From contig CAMYKY010000025.1 of assembly GCA_947259165.1 (NCBI GenBank), forward strand, positions 1-35,031: 35,031 bases of DNA. Reading direction: 5' to 3'. Below the pieces are notes generated by a model. The model was not told the origin of the DNA, made no database searches, and saw nothing but the letters and a program-made list of their open reading frames with translations. Shown one piece after another: positions 1 through 8,394 of this stretch. The DNA is from an uncultured Acidobacteriota bacterium. GTDB lineage: Bacteria > Acidobacteriota > Vicinamibacteria > Marinacidobacterales > SMYC01. Position numbers and translations under genes: made by a program. Positions within the stretch are counted from its first letter, which is position 1. Every line of letters starts with the position of its first letter.

Positions 1-2
1 TG

Positions 3-2342
3 GCCGACCGCCTGTCGAGAGGGCCGTTGCCGCTGACGCAAGCGCTCGAATACGGCATCCAGATCGCCGACGGGTTGGACAAAGCTCATCGCCATGGTGT
101 CATCCATCGCGATCTGAAGCCGGGCAACATCATGCTCACCAAGCCCGGGGTGAAGCTTCTCGACTTTGGGCTCGCCAAGCTTCGGGACGATCGGTCGGTG
201 ACGTCGGATTCCGAGCAGCAAACACGACAAAAGCCGCTTACCGACGCGGGCACCATCATGGGCACGGTGCAGTACATGGCGCCCGAGCAGCTCGAAGGCA
301 AAGAAGCCGACGCACGCTCGGACGTCTTTACCTTTGGTGCGGTGCTGTACGAGATGTTGACAGGACGAAAAGCGTTCGAAGGCAAGAGCCAGGCGAGTCT
401 CATCGGCGCGATTTTGAAAGATGATCCCAAGCCGGTCTCTGCGCTCGAGCCGACGTCTCCACGCACGCTCGACCGCGTCGTCAAACAGTGTCTCGCCAAA
501 GATCCCGACGAGCGCTGGCACGGCGCCCACGATCTCAGGACCGAGCTGCAGTGGATCACCGAAGGCGCCGGGTCCGAGAATCCGGTGCCCGTGCGCCGGC
601 GGACACTCCCGCTGGTGCTGGTGTCGCTGTTTCTGGTGGGTTTCCTGTCCTGGCTGGCGGGCCGAAACCATGAGCCGGACGTCGCCCTTTCGGTCAAACG
701 CTTCGACATCACTCTGCCTTCCGATGAGCCCCTGCTCAGCGACACGCCCGCGGTTGCCGTTTCCGCCGACGGGGCACGCTTGGCCTATGCCACCACCCGC
801 CAGCTTTATCTTCGCTCGACGGACGCGGTCGCAGCCACTGCGATTCCCTCGTCCGAAGACGGCTGCTGTCCCTTCTTCTCGCCCGACGGCGAATGGCTCG
901 GTTTTTTCACGTCTACCGAGTTGAAAAAGGTCTCGGTTCGGAGAGGCACACCGGTGAGCGTGGCGCGGGTGAGCAACGGTAGGTACGGGACTTGGGGCCC
1001 GGAGGGGGATATTGTTTTTGGTAGGGGCAACGGTTCGGGAATCTTTCGGGTTCTCGCCTCGGGAGGCAGGATCGAGGCTCTAACCGCTAGGACGGTGGAC
1101 GAGTTCGCCCATGACTGGCCCGATCTTCTTCCAGGCGGCGAAACGATCCTGTTTACGAGCCGTCTGTCCGGCGCACCAGACGGAAACATCGTCGTCCAGT
1201 TACTCTCCACCGGAGAGCGCAGGCTCCTCATCGAAGAGGGCTCCAATCCCCGCTATACGCCCACGGGGCACTTGGTCTTTGCGCGAACGGGAACGCTATG
1301 GGCGGCCCCCTTCGATCTCGACCGGCTCGAGCTAGCAGGAGAGCCCTTTCCGGTTGTCGAAGGAGTGATGATGTTGGGTCGAGGCGCCGCCCAATTCAAC
1401 TTTGCCGGCGAAGGAACACTCATCTACGCCGCAGGCGCACCGACCTTGAACAGGATGCTGTGGGTGGGTCGAAAGGGACGATCGACACCGGCGACCGAGA
1501 CTCTCGACGCGTTCACATTTCCTCGTATCTCGCCGGACGGGACGCGCGTCGCGATGAGCGTTCATCCCGCCGGAGAGAGCCACGACATCTGGATCTACGA
1601 CGTTGACCGCGGCACGCGGTCGCGACTGACGACATCGTCCCACAACAACACACCAGTGTGGACGCCGGACGGAACGCGGGTCGCGTTTGCCTCCCAAGTT
1701 GCGGGATCAGACGATCTCTACTGGAAGCTGGTCGACGCCAGCGCCGAGGCGGAACCCCTCCTCATTGCGGAGAATGCTCAGTTCCCGACCTCGTGGCATC
1801 CGGATGGAAGCGTCCTGGCCTACGAAACATCGGAGGCTACGACGGGGCGTGACATCTGGTTGCTGCCGACGGACGGCGATCGCGATCCCGCACCGTGGCT
1901 AGCCACGGCGGCCGACGAGTTCGGCGCAGCGTTTTCACCCAATGGCCGATTCGTGGCCTACATCTCCAACGAGACGGGTCGAGAGGAGGTCTACGTGAGC
2001 GCCTACCCCGAAGTCGGGGCCAGAACAGTGATCTCAACAGGAGGTGGGAAGGAGCCGGTTTGGTCAGCCGATGGTCAGGAGCTTTTCTACCGAAGCCCCG
2101 ACGGGAACACCCTGCTGGCTGTTACGCTCCGGGGCGGGCCAGAGTTCTCAGCTGGGAATACACAAGTGGTCTTTGAGGGCCGATACTACTCGTCTCCAAT
2201 CGGTAGAACACCCGCCTATGATGTCTCACCGGATGGCCAGCGGTTCCTGATGATCCAGGACGAGGAGGCTGACGCCACCAGGCTCCACGTCGTCCTCAAC
2301 TGGTTCGAAGAGCTGAAGCGTCTCGTGCCCACGGATAATTGA
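3..2342 (+). CDS. Ser/Thr protein kinase with TolB/PD40 beta-propeller (5' truncated)
   Basis: This is a membrane-anchored eukaryotic-like Ser/Thr kinase with an exported propeller sensor. The frame is open to the left edge of the window, so the N-lobe with the glycine loop and ATP-binding lysine lies outside. Visible are the catalytic loop HRDLKPGNIM, DFGLAKL, the APEQ activation-segment end and SDVFTFGAVLYE. A single transmembrane helix (LPLVLVSLFLVGFL) lies about 190 residues into the visible part. About 550 residues of PD40/TolB-type repeats follow (SPDGEW, SPDGTRVA, TPDGTRVAF, SPNGRFVAY, SADGQELFY). The C-terminal signature VVLNWFEELKRLVP also ends the paralogue at 13238-15877. The TTG at 27 is internal and not a believable start. 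The ligand of the propeller is unknown. The gene ends 7 bp before the convergent cstA-type gene. Confidence 0.93.
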   Translation, partial: ADRLSRGPLPLTQALEYGIQIADGLDKAHRHGVIHRDLKPGNIMLTKPGVKLLDFGLAKLRDDRSVTSDSEQQTRQKPLTDAGTIMGTVQYMAPEQLEGKEADARSDVFTFGAVLYEMLTGRKAFEGKSQASLIGAILKDDPKPVSALEPTSPRTLDRVVKQCLAKDPDERWHGAHDLRTELQWITEGAGSENPVPVRRRTLPLVLVSLFLVGFLSWLAGRNHEPDVALSVKRFDITLPSDEPLLSDTPAVAVSADGARLAYATTRQLYLRSTDAVAATAIPSSEDGCCPFFSPDGEWLGFFTSTELKKVSVRRGTPVSVARVSNGRYGTWGPEGDIVFGRGNGSGIFRVLASGGRIEALTARTVDEFAHDWPDLLPGGETILFTSRLSGAPDGNIVVQLLSTGERRLLIEEGSNPRYTPTGHLVFARTGTLWAAPFDLDRLELAGEPFPVVEGVMMLGRGAAQFNFAGEGTLIYAAGAPTLNRMLWVGRKGRSTPATETLDAFTFPRISPDGTRVAMSVHPAGESHDIWIYDVDRGTRSRLTTSSHNNTPVWTPDGTRVAFASQVAGSDDLYWKLVDASAEAEPLLIAENAQFPTSWHPDGSVLAYETSEATTGRDIWLLPTDGDRDPAPWLATAADEFGAAFSPNGRFVAYISNETGREEVYVSAYPEVGARTVISTGGGKEPVWSADGQELFYRSPDGNTLLAVTLRGGPEFSAGNTQVVFEGRYYSSPIGRTPAYDVSPDGQRFLMIQDEEADATRLHVVLNWFEELKRLVPTDN

Positions 2343-2349
2343 GATGACA

Positions 2350-4026
2350 CTAGGTCGTCGCCGCGGAGCGCGCTCGCCTCGCGATCGCCATGGCGGAGAG
2401 GGCTTCGAGCATCACGAACACGGCGGCAACGATGATGAGAATGTCCAAAACGAGCAAAAAGTAGTTACCCGAAGTGTACAAACTCCACAGCTGATACAGC
2501 GCTGAGAAAAATGCCATCGTCGTCACGAAAATCATCGGCACCAGAGTGTAGCGGCTCGGGCGATGGAGCTTCACCAACATGACGCTAATGACCATCAACG
2601 TCAGACCGGCGAGTAGCTGGTTGGTCGTTCCGAAGAGCGGCCAAAGAATCATCCCTCCCGTGCCCTCGGCGCCCCCGGCACCGAATGCGAGCGCGAGGCA
2701 CGCCGCCACAGCGACGAAAGTAGCGATGTACCCGTTTTGCATCGGTCGCACATCGTAGATGACGCCCCATTCCTGGATGATGTAGCGTTGCAACCGGACT
2801 CCGGCGTCCATGGTCGTACCAGCGAACAGCACCGCCATCACCGTCAACAACGTCGCGGCAAACTTCACACTCAGGCCGAAACCGGAGGCCAGAATCGTCG
2901 CGCCACCTGCCACGAACGCGTTGAGCCCGCCCTGACCGAACTCCTCATAGGTACCCTGCCACGCCTCGAACGAGGAGAACCCCGCCGTGGTCGCGACGAT
3001 CACCACGAGAGCCAGAGCGCCCTCACCCAACGACCCTAGATAGCCGACGAAACGCGCATCCGTCTCTTTGTCGAGTTGCTTGGAGGTCGTTCCCGAGGCA
3101 ACGAGTCCATGAAAGCCCGAGACCGCGCCACAGGCAATGGTCACGAACAGGAGCGGAACCAGCGGCGGCGCCCCAGCCGGCATATCCAAATTGATCGCTG
3201 GAACCACCAGCGTCGGTGCGGCGATGAAAACGGCGCCGTAGAGAAGGACGAGGCCAACGGCGAGCTGAATACCGTTGATGAAGTCCCTCGGTTGTAGCAG
3301 CAGCCACACCGGTAGCAGGGACGCAATCATCGCGTACACGAAAAGGATAATCACCCATTGTGGGCCGGGAGCCAAGCCGAGTACCAACGCTGGCAATTCG
3401 ATCGGAAATGCTTCTCCAAGGTAGATCACCGCGTAGAGAACGATGGTGCCGACAATCGTCGGCCACAAGATCGGAACTTTGACCTTGTGGATCAAGATAC
3501 CGATGATGATGGCCACGAAGATGGCACTCCACGCCGGGATCACGCTGCTCGGCGTTTCCTGAAACGCCTCCGCGATCGCAGCCGCGAAAACGGCGTTCAC
3601 CATGAGCAGCAACAGGAATATGACCACCATGAACAGGTTCCGCGCTCGGTGGCCAACGACCTCTCCAGTGAGCGCCCCCACAGACTTGGCGTCGTTACGG
3701 ACACTCGCCCAAATCGCACCAAAGTCATGAACGCCCGCAAAGAACATGGTGCCGAAGATGACCCAGAGAAACGCGGGAAGCCATCCCCAAATCACCGCGA
3801 TTGCCGGACCGATGATGGGCGCGGCACCCGCGACCGCGGTGAAGTGATGCCCCCACAACACGACGCGGTTCGTCGGCACGTAGTCGATATCGTCGCGCAT
3901 CGTGTGAGCCGGCGTTTCGAAGGCCGGATCGAGCTGGTAGATGCGTTGAGCTATGAACTTCGAGTAGAAGCGATATCCGACGAAGAGGCTCAACAGCCCC
4001 GACGCGGCCAGAAAAATACTGTTCAT
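2350..4026 (-). CDS. cstA: Carbon starvation protein CstA-family transporter
   Basis: This is a polytopic inner-membrane transporter of the CstA/BtsT family. E. coli members import peptides or pyruvate; the substrate here is not established. The 558-residue protein is shorter than E. coli CstA (about 700) but within the family range. Family-typical segments are visible: DDIDYVPTNRVVLWGHHFTAV and AGAAPIIGPAIAVIWGWLPA near residues 45-85, then FFAGVHDFGAIWASVRN, and SGFHGLVASGTTSKQLDKE in the middle. Hydrophobic segments run throughout and the C-terminus is short and basic. It starts at an ATG about 270 bp downstream of the radical SAM gene on the same strand, so it probably has its own promoter. 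No BtsS/BtsR-type two-component regulator is adjacent. Confidence 0.93.
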   Translation of the reverse strand: MNSIFLAASGLLSLFVGYRFYSKFIAQRIYQLDPAFETPAHTMRDDIDYVPTNRVVLWGHHFTAVAGAAPIIGPAIAVIWGWLPAFLWVIFGTMFFAGVHDFGAIWASVRNDAKSVGALTGEVVGHRARNLFMVVIFLLLLMVNAVFAAAIAEAFQETPSSVIPAWSAIFVAIIIGILIHKVKVPILWPTIVGTIVLYAVIYLGEAFPIELPALVLGLAPGPQWVIILFVYAMIASLLPVWLLLQPRDFINGIQLAVGLVLLYGAVFIAAPTLVVPAINLDMPAGAPPLVPLLFVTIACGAVSGFHGLVASGTTSKQLDKETDARFVGYLGSLGEGALALVVIVATTAGFSSFEAWQGTYEEFGQGGLNAFVAGGATILASGFGLSVKFAATLLTVMAVLFAGTTMDAGVRLQRYIIQEWGVIYDVRPMQNGYIATFVAVAACLALAFGAGGAEGTGGMILWPLFGTTNQLLAGLTLMVISVMLVKLHRPSRYTLVPMIFVTTMAFFSALYQLWSLYTSGNYFLLVLDILIIVAAVFVMLEALSAMAIARRARSAATT

Positions 4027-4294
4027 TGGAGAACCCTTCGATTCTTCATTTCAATTCTGGGATTGCTGTCACCGGTTCAACCGACGCGCCTTCCGATCTC
4101 GCGCTCGCAAACACTGAGACAACCGCGCCCGCCCCTCTGCAGGCATGATCCGGTACTAAACCATACCTCAATTCGGTTCGGTACTGGTGCCGCTTGCGCG
4201 AAAAAAAACTTAACGGTATGACACTTCTCGCATCATTCAATTAGACGATTTAGCTCATCAGTGGATCGAAGGTGGCGGAAAGCGGGTGGCTGAC
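4027..4294. other. Intergenic region upstream of the cstA-type gene
   Basis: This 268-bp gap is more AT-rich than its surroundings, particularly at 4195-4260, which includes an eight-A run near 4201-4209. It must hold the cstA leader and promoter, but I could not find a convincing -35/-10 pair or a U-tract terminator for the upstream operon. CGGTACT-type words recur around 4150 and 4182. Small open frames here have neither ribosome-binding sites nor recognisable products. Confidence 0.4.
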
Positions 4295-5893
4295 TTAAAT
4301 CTGAATCTGGACCAACTCAGGCTCTTCGACCCCCTTGCACACGCGGCAGGTCTTGGACTCGAGGACGTCGTCCCACATCGTGGTTCGCAAGCGGCGCCAC
4401 TTCGGGCCTGTCCAAATCTCCTCGATCGACTGCTCGTGGACGTTACCCATGTTCAGCGTGCCTTCGTAGTCGGTGCAACACACGGTGACGGTGCCATCCC
4501 AGAGGATGACGAATTGCTCGTTGGGCGCTGGGCAGTAGCCGTCGACTTTTTGTTTCACCGCTTCGCCCTGGATGATGTTGCCCCAAGTGTGGAGCTCTTT
4601 CCACAGAATATCGACCCCCGGAAGGATCTCGTAGCGACCGGTGTCGGCGTCGTGCTCGAGAAAGCGAAACCCTCCATCGACGAAGTTCAAGTCGTGATTC
4701 TTCGGCGGCAAGTCGTACTTGCGCTCGATGGAGCGAGCGAACGAAATCCAGTCGAGCATGACGCGATCGGCCTGGCTATTGGAGCCGACGATCTGGATGC
4801 CCGAGGAGCCGAGCGTGTTCATGATGTCGATCTCGAGCTTGGTCGATGCTTTTTTGGCAATCTTCCGCTCAACCGCCATCCGTACCTTCTCGAGATAGAT
4901 CTCAAACGTCAGCTTCTTGTTCTTAACTTTGCGGGTGGTGAACGACTCTTCATCGGGCGTCTGGTAGCTGAGAATGAAGCTGGTGAGGCCGGCGTCGTAC
5001 AAGCCGTCGACGAGCTCTTCGGTGAGCAAGCTGCAGTTCGTGTTCAGCTCGATCGGGAGGCCTTTCTCTTGCTCGGAGTAGCGCACGATATCCACGAGGC
5101 GTGGATGGATCGCAGGCTCACCCATTTGATGAAGCTTGATCGGGTACAACGGACCCAACCGGTTCTTCTCCCGCGCAACCTGGTCGAAAATCTTGCGCGC
5201 GTCGTCGAAGTCCATCATGCCGCGCGGGCGCTCCATGATCTCGTCGGGACAAAACGTGCAATGGAAGTTGCAAAGATTCGTGATTTCGACGAAAAGCCAC
5301 CAAATCGGGTACACACGATCCGGAGACTTCCGGATCGAAGGCAGCGGCGCAACTTCGGGAAACGCGGTCAGACCCTCGATCGCCTCCTGATTGTCCCCGC
5401 CCGGAGCCGCCACCAAGACCCGTCCGATGTGGAAGTCTTGACGGATCTCCATTCGAAAGCTGGCGCCGACGTTTTGTACGCGTTCGGGATCGAAGTCCTC
5501 GATAACAAAGAGTGCTTGCTTCCACGCCGGCTCGTCAAGGGTGACACCGTCCCAACGCTGCTCCGCCTCCTTGTAAACCCCGTCGTACGGCGCGTCGCGA
5601 TCCGTGGAAACATATTGCAGACGAAAAGGTGCGAATTCCCGACCGTAGTAGTCGACTTCGATGACAGCGCGGACTGCGAGTCGCTGACGCAACTCCTCGT
5701 GAACCCAATAATAGAGATACTGCGACCACGCCTCGGGAGTGACAGCTGCTCGGCCGTCTTTCTCAACAATGTCGTAGCGCCCATCGCCTTCGTTGACGAG
5801 CCTGAGTTGCGAGCTACTCTCTTCGGGGAGAACGATCTCGGCGCCGAAGGAGTCCCGGGCCCTCCCCAGAACACGATCAAGAAGCGTCGCCAT
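4295..5893 (-). CDS. Radical SAM/SPASM domain protein with long N-terminal extension
   Basis: This is a radical S-adenosylmethionine enzyme. The cluster-binding CNFHCTFC (CxxxCxxC) is at residues 208-215, after an N-terminal extension of about 195 residues that I do not recognise. The C-terminus carries a SPASM-like auxiliary cluster region (YCPAPNEQFV, TVTVCCTDYEG, then CRVC near the end), and the segment LNMGNVHEQSIEEIWTGPKW is typical of SPASM proteins. SPASM enzymes modify peptides or proteins, or serve cofactor maturation; the substrate here is unknown. ATG 5893 is preferred because GGAGG lies 6 nt upstream; an open frame continues to 5917. It overlaps the stop of the upstream lipoprotein gene by 17 bp, so the two are probably translationally coupled. 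It is the last gene of the secA-guaB unit. Confidence 0.88.
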   Translation of the reverse strand: MATLLDRVLGRARDSFGAEIVLPEESSSQLRLVNEGDGRYDIVEKDGRAAVTPEAWSQYLYYWVHEELRQRLAVRAVIEVDYYGREFAPFRLQYVSTDRDAPYDGVYKEAEQRWDGVTLDEPAWKQALFVIEDFDPERVQNVGASFRMEIRQDFHIGRVLVAAPGGDNQEAIEGLTAFPEVAPLPSIRKSPDRVYPIWWLFVEITNLCNFHCTFCPDEIMERPRGMMDFDDARKIFDQVAREKNRLGPLYPIKLHQMGEPAIHPRLVDIVRYSEQEKGLPIELNTNCSLLTEELVDGLYDAGLTSFILSYQTPDEESFTTRKVKNKKLTFEIYLEKVRMAVERKIAKKASTKLEIDIMNTLGSSGIQIVGSNSQADRVMLDWISFARSIERKYDLPPKNHDLNFVDGGFRFLEHDADTGRYEILPGVDILWKELHTWGNIIQGEAVKQKVDGYCPAPNEQFVILWDGTVTVCCTDYEGTLNMGNVHEQSIEEIWTGPKWRRLRTTMWDDVLESKTCRVCKGVEEPELVQIQI

Positions 5894-6890
5894 CGTCACC
5901 CTCCGTCTCCACTCCAAAAAAACTGGCCACGATGTCGTCTATCCATGGCTCGATGGCATAGTACACTTGGTTCCGAGCGTTGAACTTGTAAATGTAGGTT
6001 TTGTCGCTCTGGACGAAATACACGGTTCGCTCCAGGTAGCTCGCAAGCTGGGTCTCGACGGAGTAAAGCGTCGAGACCGCGCCGACTTCCTCGAGAACCT
6101 CGTGACGAACGAGACGGTAGGTGTCCCCGAGAAGCTCAGTCCGCGCGGCATAGAAGCTCTCCACCGTCGTGCCCGGCTCCGCTTTGTTGACGGTAACCTC
6201 GAGCGTCGCGTGCACCGTCGCCCCTTCCGCTTCGACCGCCAGCGGCGTGCTGCGAAAACCGACGAACAGCGACTGTCCTCCCTCGACCGCGGTGTGGGTT
6301 CTCTCCCAGCTGCGCGGGTGCCTGATGATGATGTCACCACCGGGCGCCTCATAGGCGTCGAAGAACTTCGGACGTTCGACCGAGAATTCGTCGTACATTC
6401 GAGTGACCGCGCCGTCATAGGCTTCGAGCGTCCGGGCTTCGCCGTGCACGTACAACCCGTACAGCGTGTCATCGACGCCCGTCAGCATCAACCGAGAGCT
6501 TTCCTCACCGTCGTCGGAAACAAAACTCCAAAACTTCCCTTCCTGCCCTTCGAGCTGGTACGGTTGCTCACCCTCAACCGAGAGCTCCCCCTTGAACCTC
6601 TCGGCGACGGCGTCCACCGTGCCGCTCGGCATCGGACCGGCGAGTATCTGGACGCGAATCCCAGCGCGCTCCGGCACGTCAACGGAGCGGCCCGTGAAGG
6701 TTTGCATGTGGAAGCCGGCCTGCAACCGTGCCGCATCCGACGTCCAGCCTTGTGGCAGAGGGAACGAGACCCTCAACGATGGGTTGTAGACGGTGATGAG
6801 CGCGGGGGTGCTGCGTAGCTCGCATCCGGCAACGACGAACAGCGAAAGCGACGCCACGATCAGAACCCGAGTCCGACCCAGCACGCGCAT
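5877..6890 (-). CDS. Putative lipoprotein, unknown function
   Basis: This is a 337-residue predicted lipoprotein. A basic N-terminus (MRVLGRTRVL), a hydrophobic stretch and a lipobox ending in VVAGC place the lipidated cysteine at residue 23. The rest is soluble beta-rich sequence, and segments such as SLRVSFPLPQGW and IIIRHPRSWERT recall DcrB/PsbP-like folds, but I cannot assign a family. ATG 6890 is chosen because it places the signal peptide correctly; a longer frame runs to 6965 and would overlap guaB. It starts 13 bp after guaB and overlaps the radical SAM gene. A modified or quality-controlled envelope protein is one speculative link between the two. Confidence 0.75.
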   Translation of the reverse strand: MRVLGRTRVLIVASLSLFVVAGCELRSTPALITVYNPSLRVSFPLPQGWTSDAARLQAGFHMQTFTGRSVDVPERAGIRVQILAGPMPSGTVDAVAERFKGELSVEGEQPYQLEGQEGKFWSFVSDDGEESSRLMLTGVDDTLYGLYVHGEARTLEAYDGAVTRMYDEFSVERPKFFDAYEAPGGDIIIRHPRSWERTHTAVEGGQSLFVGFRSTPLAVEAEGATVHATLEVTVNKAEPGTTVESFYAARTELLGDTYRLVRHEVLEEVGAVSTLYSVETQLASYLERTVYFVQSDKTYIYKFNARNQVYYAIEPWIDDIVASFFGVETEGDDGDAS

Positions 6891-6903
6891 ATCAATCTTC
6901 TGT

Positions 6904-8367
6904 CTAGTCCAGCTGGTAGTTCGGAGCTTCCTTGGTAATGATAACGTCGTGGACGTGGGCTTCACGATGGCCCGCAGCGGTCACGCGGACAAATTTGGCC
7001 TTGTGTTGCAGCTCGGGGATGCTCCCAGCGCCACAATAGCCCATCCCAGAGCGCAGCCCACCGACGAGCTGGTTCACAACACCGTGAAGGGCGCCTTTGT
7101 AAGGGACTCGTCCCTCGATCCCTTCGGGCACGAGCTTCTCGGTCTCGACATCCTGCTGGGAGTAGCGATCCTTGGTCGCATCGCTCATCGCGCCAAGAGA
7201 GCCCATGCCGCGATAGGTCTTGAACGTCCGGCCCTGATAGAGAATCTGCTCACCGGGACTCTCGGCCGTGCCCGCGAAGAGGCTTCCGATCATCACGCAC
7301 TGAGCGCCCGCAGCTATCGCCTTGACGACGTCACCGCTGAACTTGATCCCGCCGTCGGCAATCAAGGGCACGTCGTGCTTCGCCGCCACTTCAGCGCAAT
7401 CGAGAATAGCGGTCATCTGCGGCATGCCCGCTCCGGAGATGATGCGGGTCGTACAAATCGAGCCGGGTCCCATGCCGATCTTCACCGCGTCCACGCCGGC
7501 ACGGATCAGATCCTCCGCCGCCTCTCCCGTCCCCACGTTGCCAGCGATGATGTCCACTCCCGAGACCATGCTTCGAAGTCTTTCGACCGTTTCCAGCACC
7601 CCGCGACTGTGGCCGTGAGCCGTGTCAACGACGATCACATCGGCTTTTGCATCGAGCAAAAGCTTGGCACGCTCGATCGCAGCATCGCCGACGCCGATGG
7701 CAGCACCGACGAGCAGGCGCCCGAGCTCATCTTTGGCCGAGCTCGGGTATTTCATCGCCTTCTGGATGTCTTTGACGGTGATGAGTCCCTTCAGCAGGAA
7801 GTCCTCGTCGACAACGAGCAATTTCTCGACGCGGTGTTTGTGCAGAAGAGCCCGAGCCTCGTCGAGCGTCGTGCCCACCGGGACCGTGATCAAGTTCTCC
7901 TTGGTCATGACCTCGGAGATAGGAAGCTCGAGTCTCGTCTCGAAACGTAGGTCCCGATTGGTCAGAATACCAAGGAGTCGTCCGTTGTCGGTAATGGGCA
8001 CGCCGGAAATGCGATACTTGGACATGAGCGCCAGCGCGTCTCCGATTGGCCGATCAGCACCGATCGTGATCGGGTCCACGATCATGCCGCTCTCAGAGCG
8101 TTTGACCTTGTCGACTTCGTCTGCCTGGACTTCCGGCTCGAGGTTTCGATGAACGACACCGAGCCCACCAAGCTGCGCGATCGCAATCGCGAGCCGCGAC
8201 TCGGTCACCGTATCCATGCCCGCGCTCACGATTGGGATCCCGAGGCGAATGTTACGCGTGAGCTGGGTGCTAACGTCGACCTGGGACGGTAGAACGTCAG
8301 ATCTCTGCGGGACCAGTAAAACGTCTTCGAATGTAAGGGCTTGTTTGAAGTTCTCGCTCACAGACAC
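6904..8367 (-). CDS. guaB: Inosine-5'-monophosphate dehydrogenase
   Basis: GuaB oxidises IMP to XMP with NAD+, the rate-limiting step of GTP synthesis, in the cytosol. The protein has 487 residues, the usual length. An N-terminal barrel segment ([17 protein letters not shown]) is followed by two CBS domains at about 95-145 and 152-205, which in this family bind adenine or guanine nucleotides for allosteric control. The catalytic loop [11 protein letters not shown] carries Cys305, and the mobile flap region [15 protein letters not shown] is present. It lies 27 bp downstream of secA and 13 bp upstream of the lipoprotein gene, so it is part of that operon. The pairing of secA with guaB looks like shared expression rather than shared function. 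Confidence 0.97.
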   Translation of the reverse strand: MSVSENFKQALTFEDVLLVPQRSDVLPSQVDVSTQLTRNIRLGIPIVSAGMDTVTESRLAIAIAQLGGLGVVHRNLEPEVQADEVDKVKRSESGMIVDPITIGADRPIGDALALMSKYRISGVPITDNGRLLGILTNRDLRFETRLELPISEVMTKENLITVPVGTTLDEARALLHKHRVEKLLVVDEDFLLKGLITVKDIQKAMKYPSSAKDELGRLLVGAAIGVGDAAIERAKLLLDAKADVIVVDTAHGHSRGVLETVERLRSMVSGVDIIAGNVGTGEAAEDLIRAGVDAVKIGMGPGSICTTRIISGAGMPQMTAILDCAEVAAKHDVPLIADGGIKFSGDVVKAIAAGAQCVMIGSLFAGTAESPGEQILYQGRTFKTYRGMGSLGAMSDATKDRYSQQDVETEKLVPEGIEGRVPYKGALHGVVNQLVGGLRSGMGYCGAGSIPELQHKAKFVRVTAAGHREAHVHDVIITKEAPNYQLD

Positions 8368-8394
8368 CTTTTCACGCTGACGCTAACGTGCCGT

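Noticed and set aside
3358..4221. Plus-strand open frame opposite the cstA-type gene
   Set aside because: Its sequence is rich in R, D, H and Q, as expected from the antisense of a membrane protein; no motif.
4046..4240. Small minus-strand frame (64 codons) upstream of the cstA-type gene
   Set aside because: No ribosome-binding site or recognisable product; more likely leader and promoter DNA.
4286..5983. Plus-strand open frame of 565 codons opposite the radical SAM gene
   Set aside because: It mirrors the minus-strand gene; the product has no recognisable domain, while the minus strand has CxxxCxxC, SPASM and a good ribosome-binding site.
6793..7950. Plus-strand open frame opposite guaB
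   Set aside because: It is antisense to a fully conserved guaB, without known motifs.
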